Numbered from the stretch's first letter, positions 1-7,965 are shown. The stretch is DNA of 34,747 nucleotides from Myxococcota bacterium (GCA_029975745.1 JARKOL010000371.1:1-34747); one strand, 5' to 3'. The notes: a model not told the origin generated them from the sequence alone. A program made the numbers and translations.

Positions 1-730
1 GAACGGCGTGCTCGACCTTGCGTCGGACGATGTCGCCCCAGTCGTGCCGAGCCTGCGGCTCGCCCTGCTGATCCCACCACCAGGCCAGTGCCGGATGCCA
101 GGCAGTGGCGCCGCCGGGACCGGCATAGGTGAAGAAGCGCCGCGACGATCGAATGCCCTGGCCCAGATCCGCCCAGCAACGCACCGGGCCCGTCATGCCG
201 GGCCCGACAAGCCCCTTGCCACGGTAGGCCCCCGGTTCCTCGGCCAGCGGCCACTCGACGGCCAGGCGAACCCGTCCCTCGACCACCAGGGCACGCGTAC
301 ACGACAGCGCCCCCTCGTCCGCCGCAGGCGAGGCCCACAGGCCGACGCATCGCGTGTCGTCGAACGCGAACTGGCCCGAAGGCAGGCAGACCCGGTCCTC
401 GCGAAATGCCCACCCCACCTCGGGACCGCCCTGGGGAAACGCCCCCTGGCCCACCCGGTTGCCGTCGAACATCACCCCGGGAACCACCCACCGGCAGGTC
501 CCGGGCAAGCCGGTGTCCACCGCAAGGTCCAGGCGCACCCGCCCCCGGCCCGCCAGCGTCCAGGAACGCTCGTGAACGACCAGCGCCCCGTCCAGAAACC
601 GCGTCAGCACGCGATCGACCACCTCGCCCAGGTCGGCGAACCGGTAGCGCACGACGTCCGCGTCGCGATCGACGTCCGACGGATGCAGCACGGCATCGGG
701 GGTGACGAGAGTCGGCGGCAGCACGTCCAT
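1..730 (-). CDS. Hypothetical protein, C-terminus cut off by the window edge
   Basis: The minus strand stays open from an ATG at 730 to the window edge, giving 243 codons. The start lies 28 bp after the stop of the FadL-like gene, so the two are probably co-transcribed. No signal peptide or membrane segment is visible. The N-terminal part reads like beta-rich sequence, with a stretch around residues 85-125 containing VMFDGNRVG and REDRVCLPSGQF, and a tryptophan-rich patch near residues 220-230. That composition recalls the beta-sandwich domains of some glycoside hydrolases, but I cannot assign a family and no catalytic motif is visible in this part. The plus-strand frames over the same bases are Arg/Pro-rich and look like shadows. 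Function is unknown. Confidence 0.6.
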   Translation of the reverse strand, partial: MDVLPPTLVTPDAVLHPSDVDRDADVVRYRFADLGEVVDRVLTRFLDGALVVHERSWTLAGRGRVRLDLAVDTGLPGTCRWVVPGVMFDGNRVGQGAFPQGGPEVGWAFREDRVCLPSGQFAFDDTRCVGLWASPAADEGALSCTRALVVEGRVRLAVEWPLAEEPGAYRGKGLVGPGMTGPVRCWADLGQGIRSSRRFFTYAGPGGATAWHPALAWWWDQQGEPQARHDWGDIVRRKVEHAV

Positions 731-758
731 GGCGGCCTCGCCGAGCAAGGGCTCCGGG

Positions 759-2069
759 CTACAGCCGGAACGAGAAGTCCATGGCGATGTGGGTCATCGA
801 CCCGTGTCCCTTGCCGTTGACCGGCGGGTTCAGGATCGACGTCTGGATGTTCAGCAGGTCGTACCAAGTCCGCTGGAATGTCAGGCCGACCGCCAGCCAG
901 TTCAGCGCGCGCCACCGCACGCCGCAGGACACGCCGTGGTGGCTGCGGGTGATGTTGTCCAGAGACAGCGTCCGGTCCGGAATCGGGGTGGTGTCCCGCT
1001 GGTAGCCGACCATCACGTCCACGGCGTCAATCGGTCGGTAAAGGAGGCCGGCGCTGATGTTCCAGGCGTTCTTGTAGGCCTTCGGCGTCCGCTGCTCCTT
1101 GATGCCGTACAGCGGCGTGTCCAGCTTCATCACCTGTTCCTGCAACACCTGGTAATGCCAGTAGAAGAAGTCCAGCCCCAGTTCGAACCCGGGAGCAACC
1201 TCCCAGTTGATGCCGCCCCGCAGCGTGAACGGGATCGCCATGGTCGTGGTCTGCCGGGACTTGCCGCCGCCACCGGCCGTCGGTGTCGCCTTGATGTCGC
1301 CCTTCATCTTGACGTCGGCGCCGCTGATGAAACTGAAGCCCAGGCCCAGCGTCTCGATCGGCTTGATCAGGATTCCCACGTTCCAGTCCCAGGTCCACCC
1401 CTGGCTGACCAGGTCCATCTTGATGTCCTGGGAACGGACCGCGTCGGACGCATCGAACCGCATGTCCGGATCGGCCGAAACCAGCGGATTGAAGTACTGC
1501 TGGCCTTGCATCCGCATGTACACCGCGCTGATGCCCGCCCCGACGGACAGGTGCTTGGTGAACTGGTACGCCAGGGTTCCGGTCATGTGCAGCGCCGCGA
1601 AGAAGCCCTGGGTCAGGTGGTACCGGGTCGGCCCGTTCTCGGGCAGCGACGCCCCGTACAGATTGGGCGCGTAGACCGCCAGGCCGCCGCGCAACTTCTT
1701 CGTTCCGAAGTCCGTGCCCACGCCCAGGAACGGCAGGATGCCCCAGGACTGCTTGGGGGTGATCTCCTTGTCCGGCTTCAGTTTGCCCATCGAATCGTAG
1801 AAGCGGAACCCCAGTTCCACCTGGGTGTACTGCCCGGCCAGATACAGGTTCGTTCCCTCTTGCAGCGTCAGGCCCGCGGGGTTGTGGAAGATCGCCGTCA
1901 CGTCGTCGGGCTTGCCCATCACGGCCATCATGCCGCAGCGGCGCGTTCCGAAGTCGGGGGTGTGGAAGCCGCCCGCCAGAACATCCCGAGAGGGCGATAC
2001 CAAACTCGCCGCGCAGACGACCGCCGCGACAAGCCACCTGCCGAAGCGCGGCGCGAACAATCCAGTCAT
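759..2069 (-). CDS. FadL/OmpP1-family outer-membrane channel
   Basis: 436-residue outer-membrane beta-barrel of the FadL/TodX family, which passes long-chain fatty acids or other hydrophobic compounds across the outer membrane. An N-terminal signal peptide covers about residues 1-32 and ends in VLA before GGFHTPDFG. The family's NPAGL motif is at residues 63-67, in the plug-like N-terminal region. The rest is alternating beta-strand sequence, and the protein ends in Phe-Arg-Leu, as expected for a barrel C-terminus. Length fits the family (about 400-470). I chose the ATG at 2069 because GGGAG and ACGAGG precede it; an in-frame TTG at 2090 would add seven residues but has no advantage. A promoter lies at 2108-2136. 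The substrate cannot be read from the sequence. Confidence 0.9.
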   Translation of the reverse strand: MTGLFAPRFGRWLVAAVVCAASLVSPSRDVLAGGFHTPDFGTRRCGMMAVMGKPDDVTAIFHNPAGLTLQEGTNLYLAGQYTQVELGFRFYDSMGKLKPDKEITPKQSWGILPFLGVGTDFGTKKLRGGLAVYAPNLYGASLPENGPTRYHLTQGFFAALHMTGTLAYQFTKHLSVGAGISAVYMRMQGQQYFNPLVSADPDMRFDASDAVRSQDIKMDLVSQGWTWDWNVGILIKPIETLGLGFSFISGADVKMKGDIKATPTAGGGGKSRQTTTMAIPFTLRGGINWEVAPGFELGLDFFYWHYQVLQEQVMKLDTPLYGIKEQRTPKAYKNAWNISAGLLYRPIDAVDVMVGYQRDTTPIPDRTLSLDNITRSHHGVSCGVRWRALNWLAVGLTFQRTWYDLLNIQTSILNPPVNGKGHGSMTHIAMDFSFRL

Positions 2070-2107
2070 CCTCGTGCTCCCGTATTTCAAGGGCTCCGGG
2101 CGTCGGG

Positions 2108-2136
2108 ATGCTAGTACGCGGGCCGTTCCAGGTCAA
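2108..2136 (-). promoter_or_regulatory. Sigma70-like promoter of the FadL-like gene
   Basis: On the minus strand, TTGACC (2131-2136) and TAGCAT (2108-2113) are separated by 17 bp. They lie about 40 bp upstream of the ATG at 2069, so the leader would be about 30 nt. Confidence 0.55.
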
Positions 2137-2239
2137 CGCGCCAACCGCCCACTCGCCGCTCCAATCCGCAGCGCCGACACGGATCCGACAACTTCCGCGC
2201 GAAAACACCCCCTCCCCCCATGGTCCCACGACGACGTGT

Positions 2240-2248
2240 TGGTATAAT
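2240..2248 (+). promoter_or_regulatory. Extended -10 promoter for the 2288-4177 operon
   Basis: TGGTATAAT is a perfect -10 hexamer (2243-2248) with the TGn extension. No good -35 element is seen 17 bp upstream, as is usual for extended -10 promoters. It lies 39 bp upstream of the ATG at 2288. Confidence 0.5.
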
Positions 2249-2287
2249 CCGCCGCGGCGTTCTCTGCCGATTCTTGGGAGGCGGACG

Positions 2288-3055
2288 ATGAGGATTCGGT
2301 TCCTTGCTGCCCTGGTGGCGCTGACTTCCTTGGCATGGTCCGGGTGCGGCATCGACGAGTACTACACCGGCATGGGCCAGGGCGCCCTGCCCGGCGACCC
2401 ACTCTACCGGGTGCCCGACGTCTTCGTGGCGGGAGGCTGCGGCCTCGCCGAGGCCAACACGGCACCGGTGACCGTCCCCAGTCTGGTGGGCCAAGCCTTC
2501 CGCTTCGACAGCCTGGCTCTGACGAAGCCGCTGCCGGACTCGCTGTCGGCCATGGTCAACCCGGTCATCCAGGACCAGATGGACACGGCCATCATCAACG
2601 TGCTCCTGGTCGTCGATCGTGACGACCGCAACTCCCAGGAGATGACGTTCCGCCTGGGCGCCGCCGACCCCGCGGGCGAGGCGTTCCGTCTGACCGGAAC
2701 TCCCGCGTCCACCGACGCGACGATGGTCGATGGCCGCTTCGACTTCACGGGCCGGGGCGAGGTCGTCATCAGCGTCGATCTGGGCACCGAGAAGCTGCTG
2801 CTGCCCGTCAAGGCCGTCGAGTTGTCCGGGCTGATCGCCCCCGACGGTTCCCAGATCGGACCCGGCATCCTGAAGGGTGCATTGACGGAAGCCGACGCCG
2901 AGACGGTCGAAATCCTGGGCTCCAGCCTGAAGGACTTCCTGACCGGAACGAACCCGCCGATCCTGCCCGACCTGGACCTGGACGAGGACGGCACCAACGA
3001 CGCCTGGCTGTTCGAGGGGTGCTTCACCGCGACCCCGGTCACCCTGGCCCCCTGA
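2288..3055 (+). CDS. Predicted lipoprotein of unknown function
   Basis: 255 residues. The start is the ATG after GGGAGG at the right spacing. A short basic-hydrophobic signal is followed by Cys20 (AWSGC, a slightly unusual lipobox because Trp occupies -3). The mature protein contains a beta-rich domain with a VNPVI motif, a segment ILKGALTEAD, and a C-terminal Asp-rich stretch (DLDLDEDGTNDAW) ahead of the conserved-looking end. Segments match in order those of the lipoprotein at 12057-13232 (VNP..., then G-x-L-x-G-x-LT-x-x-E), so the two probably share a domain. It is followed after 24 bp by the lipocalin-like gene, probably in one operon. Location is inferred to be the periplasm or cell surface, membrane-anchored. 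Confidence 0.75.
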   Translation: MRIRFLAALVALTSLAWSGCGIDEYYTGMGQGALPGDPLYRVPDVFVAGGCGLAEANTAPVTVPSLVGQAFRFDSLALTKPLPDSLSAMVNPVIQDQMDTAIINVLLVVDRDDRNSQEMTFRLGAADPAGEAFRLTGTPASTDATMVDGRFDFTGRGEVVISVDLGTEKLLLPVKAVELSGLIAPDGSQIGPGILKGALTEADAETVEILGSSLKDFLTGTNPPILPDLDLDEDGTNDAWLFEGCFTATPVTLAP

Positions 3056-3079
3056 TTCCCCCACGAACCGGAGAAGCCC

Positions 3080-4177
3080 ATGCGAACCAGTCGAGTGTGC
3101 GTGTTCCTGAGTGCCGCCCTGTCGCTGGTCTTCCTCGCCCCGGCCCAGGCGAAGGTGACGACGGACAAGAAGGGCGCCGCGATGCAGCGGACCACGATGG
3201 AAGACTTCATGCGGCATCCGGCCGACGGGCGCTACTACACCGAGTCCTGGACGACGATCCTCCAGTCGGACGCGGGCCACGTCCTGTACATCAACTTCAT
3301 GTACAGCAACATCGGCGTCGTGTCCGGACGCGCCGCGGTCGATGTCAGTCTGACCGAACCCGGCGCCGAGGGCCGGCACTTCGGCTGGGAGTCCGACCAG
3401 GCCGACTTCAAACAGGACCCGGAGGCCGGGCGCATCACGATTGGCAAGGACTCGATCACACTGAAGAACGGCAACCTGCACATCGTCGTGGATCACGCCG
3501 ACCTGCGCCTGGACGTCCGGATGAAGGCGTGGACACACGGGGTCAAGTACTACGACGGCATCATCTGGCTGACCGACGACCGATCCGAATTCGTGCAGGC
3601 GTTCTTCCATGTGCCGCGCGGGGACTTCACCGCCGAGGCGGCCATGGGAGGCAAGCGGTTCACGATGAAGGGCGCCGGCTACATGGATCACATGGTCAAC
3701 AACCGCCTCAGCAGCGAGTGGTCGGACCGCTGGTGGACCACGCGGTTCTTCGCGCCGGACCACACCGTCGCCTTCTGGGCGTTCCGGATGCGCGGCAAGC
3801 ATGGCGGCCAGACGATCGTCCGCAGCCTGGTGACCGATCGGACCAAGGTGCTGACCCTGACCGACCGGTTGAAGGTGAAGGGCGAGGCCCCGGCGCAGGA
3901 CCCCAAGCCGAAGGGCCACAAGTACGACACCCGCTACCGTCTGTCGCTGGATCGGAAGGGCCTGAAGCTGGAGGGGGACCTGACGTCGCGCCGCGTGCAT
4001 GACCGCAACGCCGTGGTCGAGCGCCTGCCCTGGGCCCAGCGAAACATCGCCCAGATGGTGGCGGGCAATCCGGTCATCTATCGGATGGAAGGCGACGCGA
4101 ATCTGGTGCTGACCGTGGAAGGCCAGGACCCGATCCCCCTGACGGGCACGGCGCTGATGGAATCCATCGTCAACTGA
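3080..4177 (+). CDS. Secreted lipocalin-like protein (AttH/CrtC/Svf1 type)
   Basis: 365 residues with a cleavable signal peptide ending AQA (about residues 1-24). The start ATG follows GGAGAAG. The mature part is all-beta in appearance, with repeated aromatic strands. A central segment GYMDHMVNN followed by WSDRWWTTRFF resembles the GY-x-DH-x-W signature of the double-lipocalin families that include AttH, hydroxyneurosporene synthase CrtC and Svf1. Some of these bind or modify hydrophobic molecules. The DH pair is present, but the usual Trp after it is displaced. It lies 24 bp after the upstream lipoprotein and converges on the next gene. Binding of a lipid-like ligand is inference; the family assignment is moderate. 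Confidence 0.65.
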   Translation: MRTSRVCVFLSAALSLVFLAPAQAKVTTDKKGAAMQRTTMEDFMRHPADGRYYTESWTTILQSDAGHVLYINFMYSNIGVVSGRAAVDVSLTEPGAEGRHFGWESDQADFKQDPEAGRITIGKDSITLKNGNLHIVVDHADLRLDVRMKAWTHGVKYYDGIIWLTDDRSEFVQAFFHVPRGDFTAEAAMGGKRFTMKGAGYMDHMVNNRLSSEWSDRWWTTRFFAPDHTVAFWAFRMRGKHGGQTIVRSLVTDRTKVLTLTDRLKVKGEAPAQDPKPKGHKYDTRYRLSLDRKGLKLEGDLTSRRVHDRNAVVERLPWAQRNIAQMVAGNPVIYRMEGDANLVLTVEGQDPIPLTGTALMESIVN

Positions 4178-4207
4178 GTGCGGTGGTGCGGGCGAAGGCC
4201 GCCGAGG

Positions 4208-5290
4208 TCACGGAAGGGCCAGGAAGCCCAGGTCGATCGAGCCGTCCACGAAGTTTTCGTTGATCCGCGACACGCACTCGTTGATCGCCGACACGGACAG
4301 CGAACCGCCGCATCCACCCAGGATCACGTGCCCCAGATCCAGCACCTGCGCCACGGTCAGCCCCAGGCACGCGCTGGTGGGATCCTGGACGACCAGGCTC
4401 GCCAGCGGCACATCCGACGCCCCGAAGTCAGGCAAGCACTCGTCGAAACCAACGTTCAGCGCCAGGGCAAGAACCTGTCCGGCCAGCACTCCACCGCTGG
4501 AGGACAACGGATCCACCGCCGACTCCACCAGGACCCCCGGCGTCCCACCCTGGGGCAGGAAGGCCTGGATCGCCGACGAGGACAGGAACTCCAGCGACGG
4601 CCCCTCGGCGCAGCCGATCTCGATGCCGCTCGGGAAGCAGCCGGCGAAGTTGGCATCACGGAACGCGCCGGGATTGTTCCCCTGGGCCCCGCTTCCCCAG
4701 CCTCCCTGGGTCTGCGTACGATGAGCCAGTTCCCCGTCCGGCGGAGGCGGCGGGTCGCACGGCTGGACCTGGTACCGGATGTACGTCGCCCAGTTCTTCC
4801 CGGGGAACCCCGGTCCGTGGCCCCATCCCGTCTCGCGGGCCAACACCTGGCCCTGATCGCCCGAAAGCACGACGACGGCGTGCGCCGCGATGAACAGCGA
4901 ATCGCCCAGGAAGTCGTCCAGCGGGATCTCGAAGAGCGCGGAGTCGGTCAGCGGATTGAAGACCGACTTGTACTGGAACTGCCCGGGAATCGGGTTCCCA
5001 TTCTTCTGGGGAATGCCAGAGAGCGATTCCGCGACGTGCAGATGCACCTCGGACAGCAACCAGCCACCCGAGGTCCCGTACTCCACGAACAGGGTCGTCT
5101 CGTCGTTCCAGATCCTGACCTCCCCCGCATCGATGTGACGGCCGGCGTACAGCGTCTGGCTCTGGACCTGGCCGCACCCGTGCTGAATCGCCAGCCCCTG
5201 GGCGACGCGACCCGGCGCCTCCTCCGCGCCGCACCCGATGACCAGAACAAGTCCAAGAACCGAAACCGCACCTGCAATCAAGTTCTTCAT
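4208..5290 (-). CDS. Two-domain lipoprotein, probably iron-regulated
   Basis: 360 residues. The start ATG at 5290 follows GGGGAG, and the signal ends in the lipobox VIGC (Cys20). Domain 1 (about residues 45-145) contains GGWLLSEVHLHVA, IPQKNGNPIPGQF and LFIAAHAVV, a pattern I recognise from uncharacterised secreted proteins of several phyla. A proline run at about 180-184 links it to domain 2 (about 190-290), which opens with RTQTQGGWGS and continues GNNPGAFRDANFAGCFP, a second recurrent module of uncharacterised secreted proteins. The C-terminus has several Cys, possibly disulfide-bonded. A Fur-box match lies about 90 bp upstream and no other gene reads from that region, so repression by iron is inferred. 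Function is unknown. Confidence 0.8.
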   Translation of the reverse strand: MKNLIAGAVSVLGLVLVIGCGAEEAPGRVAQGLAIQHGCGQVQSQTLYAGRHIDAGEVRIWNDETTLFVEYGTSGGWLLSEVHLHVAESLSGIPQKNGNPIPGQFQYKSVFNPLTDSALFEIPLDDFLGDSLFIAAHAVVVLSGDQGQVLARETGWGHGPGFPGKNWATYIRYQVQPCDPPPPPDGELAHRTQTQGGWGSGAQGNNPGAFRDANFAGCFPSGIEIGCAEGPSLEFLSSSAIQAFLPQGGTPGVLVESAVDPLSSSGGVLAGQVLALALNVGFDECLPDFGASDVPLASLVVQDPTSACLGLTVAQVLDLGHVILGGCGGSLSVSAINECVSRINENFVDGSIDLGFLALP

Positions 5291-5378
5291 GGCGAATCTC
5301 CCCGGGCCCAGCCATGGCCCCGTTGATGGCTTCAACAAGTCACCAAGACCGTCGGACGACTGTCTGTTGCGTGACATT

Positions 5379-5397
5379 GACAATGATTATCACTCCC
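5379..5397 (-). promoter_or_regulatory. Putative Fur box upstream of the 4208-5290 lipoprotein
   Basis: The plus strand reads GACAATGATTATCACTCCC, which matches 15 of 19 positions of the classical Fur consensus. Bases 5378-5392 (TGACAATGATTATCA) match the 7-1-7 palindrome TGATAATnATTATCA with one mismatch. It overlaps a minus-strand GATAAT at 5386-5391 that could serve as a -10 element, in an AT-rich island within a GC-rich region. The remainder of 5291-5530 shows no gene. Inference from motif only. Confidence 0.5.
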
Positions 5398-5530
5398 GAC
5401 TCGTCGCGCAAGTCCAATCGACAAATGCTTCTGGTTTCGAATAGTTCGATCCGAATGGACCGATTGGAATCGCCCCCGAAGGACGGCCCAGAAGGGCCAT
5501 TGGAACCGGCCCCGCCCCGGGGGACAGGCG

Positions 5531-7390
5531 TCAGACGCTTGCCGCCACCACCAGGCGCTCGGCCAGGGTGAGCAGGTCGATCGGCCAGTAGACTCGGGAG
5601 CGTGGGTACCGAGTGGCTGTTCCTGGGAGGGCCCGGGAAGACAGGACCAGATTCCGCCATCGGGCGGGGATGGCGGCGCGTCCGGCGACGGCGCCCAGCA
5701 AGGCACCCGCGATGGCACCGTTCGTGTCGGCATCCCCACCCGCGGCGACCGTGGCCATGAGTCCCCGCTCGAAATCGGGCGCGTGAAGCAGGCGGAAGAA
5801 CGCGTTGCGAAGCGCCACGCGCACCCAGCCCATGTGCGTCATGAAGTCGTCCGGGGGGCCCTGGACCGCGGCCTCGAGGTCCGCGCGGATCAGGGACCCG
5901 GAACGCGTCCGGGAAACAGCCCGCTCCCAGGTGCCGACGGCGGACAAGCCTTCGCGCACCGCTGCGGCGATGGCCACGGCGAAGACCTCGGCGGCCTCCT
6001 GACAGACCGGATGGGGATGCGTCAACAGGGCGTCGGCGCGCGCCGCCGCGGCGGTCTGGTCGTCGGTCCTGCCGGCGCCCCAGACCCCCAGGGGGGCGAT
6101 GCGCATCAACGACCCATTGGCCTGGCTGTCGGGATCGGCGGCCGTCATCGCCGCGAACGCCGCCCTGCCCCGGGCCAGGTCCGAGTCCGTCACGGCCCCC
6201 AGGGCCCTCCGCGTCGTGCTGCCGACATCGAACGCGGGAGACCGAAGCCACGCCACGTAGGCCGCAACGGACCGCTCGGGCGACGGACCGCCGTCGGCCA
6301 CGATCGACCGGGCCAGCATCAGGGCCATCTCGGAGTCATCCGTGGGTTGGCCGGCCAGCAGACGCCAGGTGCCGCCATCCGAGAGATCCACGACCCCCTC
6401 GGGGTGGGCCGCCGCGATCTGGCTGGCGGACAGGAACTCGACCTGCCCGCCCAGGCTGTCCCCCGAGACCAGGCCCAGCAGGCATCCCTGAGCCCGGGAC
6501 AAGACCCCCGCATCGTGAACCACGCTCCCGGGCCGCAGCCGCGTCGGAACCCCGTCGTCGTCGCGGGAGTCCCCGCGTTCGACAGCGCGCGTCCACTCCC
6601 TGCGGGCCAGTTCCCGACACACGTCCAGTCCCCCACCGAAACACCAGCGCACCCGGCTGGAGGCGTCCGGCGCGTACCGAACGGGTTCGCCCTTCTCGTC
6701 GATCAGGTCGCCCCCGCCCCCAAGCAGCAGCGCATGGCCGGCCGCGTAGTCCCAGTCCCCCGGTCCGCTCAGCGAAACGGCCGCCACGGCCTCTCCGGCA
6801 GCGACGAGCGCCAGACGAAGCGCGATGCTGGGCATCGACAGGAAGCGTCCCGGAGCCACGGCCGCCGCGTTTTCGGCCGAGGCCCGGTCCGCGTCCTGAG
6901 ACACGATGACGACATCGGAGGGGCGAAGCACGGGCCCGAAGGACGGCGGCTCGCAGGCGACCCCGTTCCGACGCACCGGACCACACCCCTGGGCCCACGC
7001 GAACAGTTCCCCGTTTCCGTCGGGCCACGTGGGGGCGTACACGACGCCCAGCACCGGGCGCCCCTGCCGTACCAGCGCGATGGATACCGCGGATCCGCGC
7101 ATCCCCCGAAGAAAGGACGCGGTGCCGTCGTTCGGGTCCACGACCCAGATGTCCCGGGCGGCCGACTGGCCGGGCCGGACGCACCCGGTTTCCTCGCCGC
7201 GAAACCCCGTCCCGGGAAAGGCCTGCAGCAGGCGCGCTCGAATCCCCGCCTCGGCCGCGGAGTCCACGGGGGCATGGCCGCCTGCCCCCCGCGGGCCCTC
7301 GGGACGTTCGAACTCGGCACGCACCAGGGCGCCGGCTTCCCGAGCCGCGCCCTCGGCGACCGCAAGCGCCTCCGCGAGTGAACCGACCAT
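5531..7390 (-). CDS. Inositol-monophosphatase-like / ADP-ribosylglycohydrolase fusion
   Basis: 619 residues with two full enzyme domains. Residues 1-265 are an IMPase/CysQ-type Mg-dependent phosphatase: Glu-Glu at 66-67, DPNDGT at 85-90 (the metal site), and GDWDYA at 211-216 carrying the last metal-binding Asp214. Residues 295-619 are an ADP-ribosylglycohydrolase (DraG/ARH fold): GCLLGLVSGDSLGG at 302-315, TDDSE at 350-354, and GGDADTNGA at 551-559. The Asp and Thr ligands of the binuclear Mg site are therefore present (D351, D352, D553, D555, T556). The start ATG follows AAGGAG. No signal peptide, so cytoplasmic. I infer sequential dephosphorylation and ADP-ribosyl hydrolysis of a small phosphorylated ADP-ribose-like substrate or nucleotide, or of modified protein; the true substrate is unknown. 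Confidence 0.88.
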   Translation of the reverse strand: MVGSLAEALAVAEGAAREAGALVRAEFERPEGPRGAGGHAPVDSAAEAGIRARLLQAFPGTGFRGEETGCVRPGQSAARDIWVVDPNDGTASFLRGMRGSAVSIALVRQGRPVLGVVYAPTWPDGNGELFAWAQGCGPVRRNGVACEPPSFGPVLRPSDVVIVSQDADRASAENAAAVAPGRFLSMPSIALRLALVAAGEAVAAVSLSGPGDWDYAAGHALLLGGGGDLIDEKGEPVRYAPDASSRVRWCFGGGLDVCRELARREWTRAVERGDSRDDDGVPTRLRPGSVVHDAGVLSRAQGCLLGLVSGDSLGGQVEFLSASQIAAAHPEGVVDLSDGGTWRLLAGQPTDDSEMALMLARSIVADGGPSPERSVAAYVAWLRSPAFDVGSTTRRALGAVTDSDLARGRAAFAAMTAADPDSQANGSLMRIAPLGVWGAGRTDDQTAAAARADALLTHPHPVCQEAAEVFAVAIAAAVREGLSAVGTWERAVSRTRSGSLIRADLEAAVQGPPDDFMTHMGWVRVALRNAFFRLLHAPDFERGLMATVAAGGDADTNGAIAGALLGAVAGRAAIPARWRNLVLSSRALPGTATRYPRSRVYWPIDLLTLAERLVVAASV

Positions 7391-7418
7391 CTCACGACTC
7401 CTTCACCTTCCGGTCCTG

Positions 7419-7430
7419 GATGCTAGCATC
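7419..7430 (-). promoter_or_regulatory. Palindrome / possible -10 for the phosphatase-glycohydrolase gene
   Basis: GATGCTAGCATC is a perfect 12-bp palindrome centred about 34 bp upstream of the ATG at 7390. On the minus strand it contains TAGCAT, the same -10 hexamer as at the FadL promoter, but the -35 position (GTGTCG) is poor. It may be a -10 element, an operator, or both. The rest of 7391-7563 holds nothing I can identify. Confidence 0.3.
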
Positions 7431-7563
7431 AGCCTGTGACATCGACACCGGATCGCCTGGCAGTGGCCCCGACGCGGGGGCGCACGGATGCCGTCCCGGG
7501 CATGCCGAACGCGACGAGAGGGCGAGGCAGGATCAAGGGAGTGCGGAGGGAATCGAAGGGATT

Positions 7564-7965
7564 CTAGTAGCGACGATCCCGATCACGACCCCAGCCGCCG
7601 CGGTCGCCACCGCGATCACCGCCGCGGTCACCGCCGCGGTCACCGCCGCGATCGCCGTAGCCGCCGCCATAGCCACCGCCACCGCCACCACCGAAGCCGC
7701 CCCGGGGACCGCGGTCCTCGCGCTCGCGCGGGTAGTCCACCTTGATGGTGCGACCGTCCAGCATGGTGCCGTCCAGCGCCGCCTTGGCGCGGGTGGCCGC
7801 CTCCTCGCTGACGAACGTCACGAAACCGAAGCCCTTCGAGCGTCCGGTCGCCCGATCCATGATGATCCGGGCTTCCTCGATCTCGCCGAACTCCTCGCAC
7901 GCAGCCCGAAGGCTTGCATCGGTCGTCGCCCACGCCAGTCCACCGAAGAACAGCTTGTTACCCAT
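7564..7965 (-). CDS. RRM-type glycine-rich RNA-binding protein
   Basis: 133 residues. One RNA recognition motif spans about residues 3-80, with RNP2 LFFGGL at 5-10 and RNP1 KGFGFVTF at 44-51; the aromatic RNA-stacking residues are in place. The tail from about 85 is Gly/Arg/Asp-rich, with GG runs and tandem RGGD units, ending in RDRDRRY, and is likely disordered. Such single-RRM glycine-rich proteins are known from cyanobacteria and many proteobacteria and are often cold-responsive. The ATG at 7965 follows AAGGAG. The frame is open about 49 codons further upstream, but that part is the leader and not RRM-like. A strong promoter about 230 bp upstream leaves a long structured leader, which suggests post-transcriptional control. 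Confidence 0.93.
   Translation of the reverse strand: MGNKLFFGGLAWATTDASLRAACEEFGEIEEARIIMDRATGRSKGFGFVTFVSEEAATRAKAALDGTMLDGRTIKVDYPREREDRGPRGGFGGGGGGGYGGGYGDRGGDRGGDRGGDRGGDRGGWGRDRDRRY
7595..7654 (-). repeat. Five 12-bp tandem units encoding the RGGD repeats
   Basis: Five consecutive 12-bp units near CCGCCGCGGTCA (plus strand) at 7595, 7607, 7619, 7631 and 7643, the two at 7619 and 7631 being identical. They encode the RGGD array of the RNA-binding protein tail. Unit number may vary between strains by slippage without breaking the frame. Confidence 0.8.

Noticed and set aside
2070-2090. A TTG start for the FadL-like gene, seven codons upstream
   Set aside because: The ATG at 2069 has the better-placed ribosome site and gives a cleaner signal peptide.
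5480-5500. GGCCC-AGAA-GGGCC as a terminator of the phosphatase-glycohydrolase gene
   Set aside because: Short 5-bp stem without a T run on the minus strand; too weak to list as a feature.
7595-7654. Tandem repeats as a possible CRISPR array
   Set aside because: Units are 12 bp with no spacers, in frame within a coding region; no cas gene nearby.
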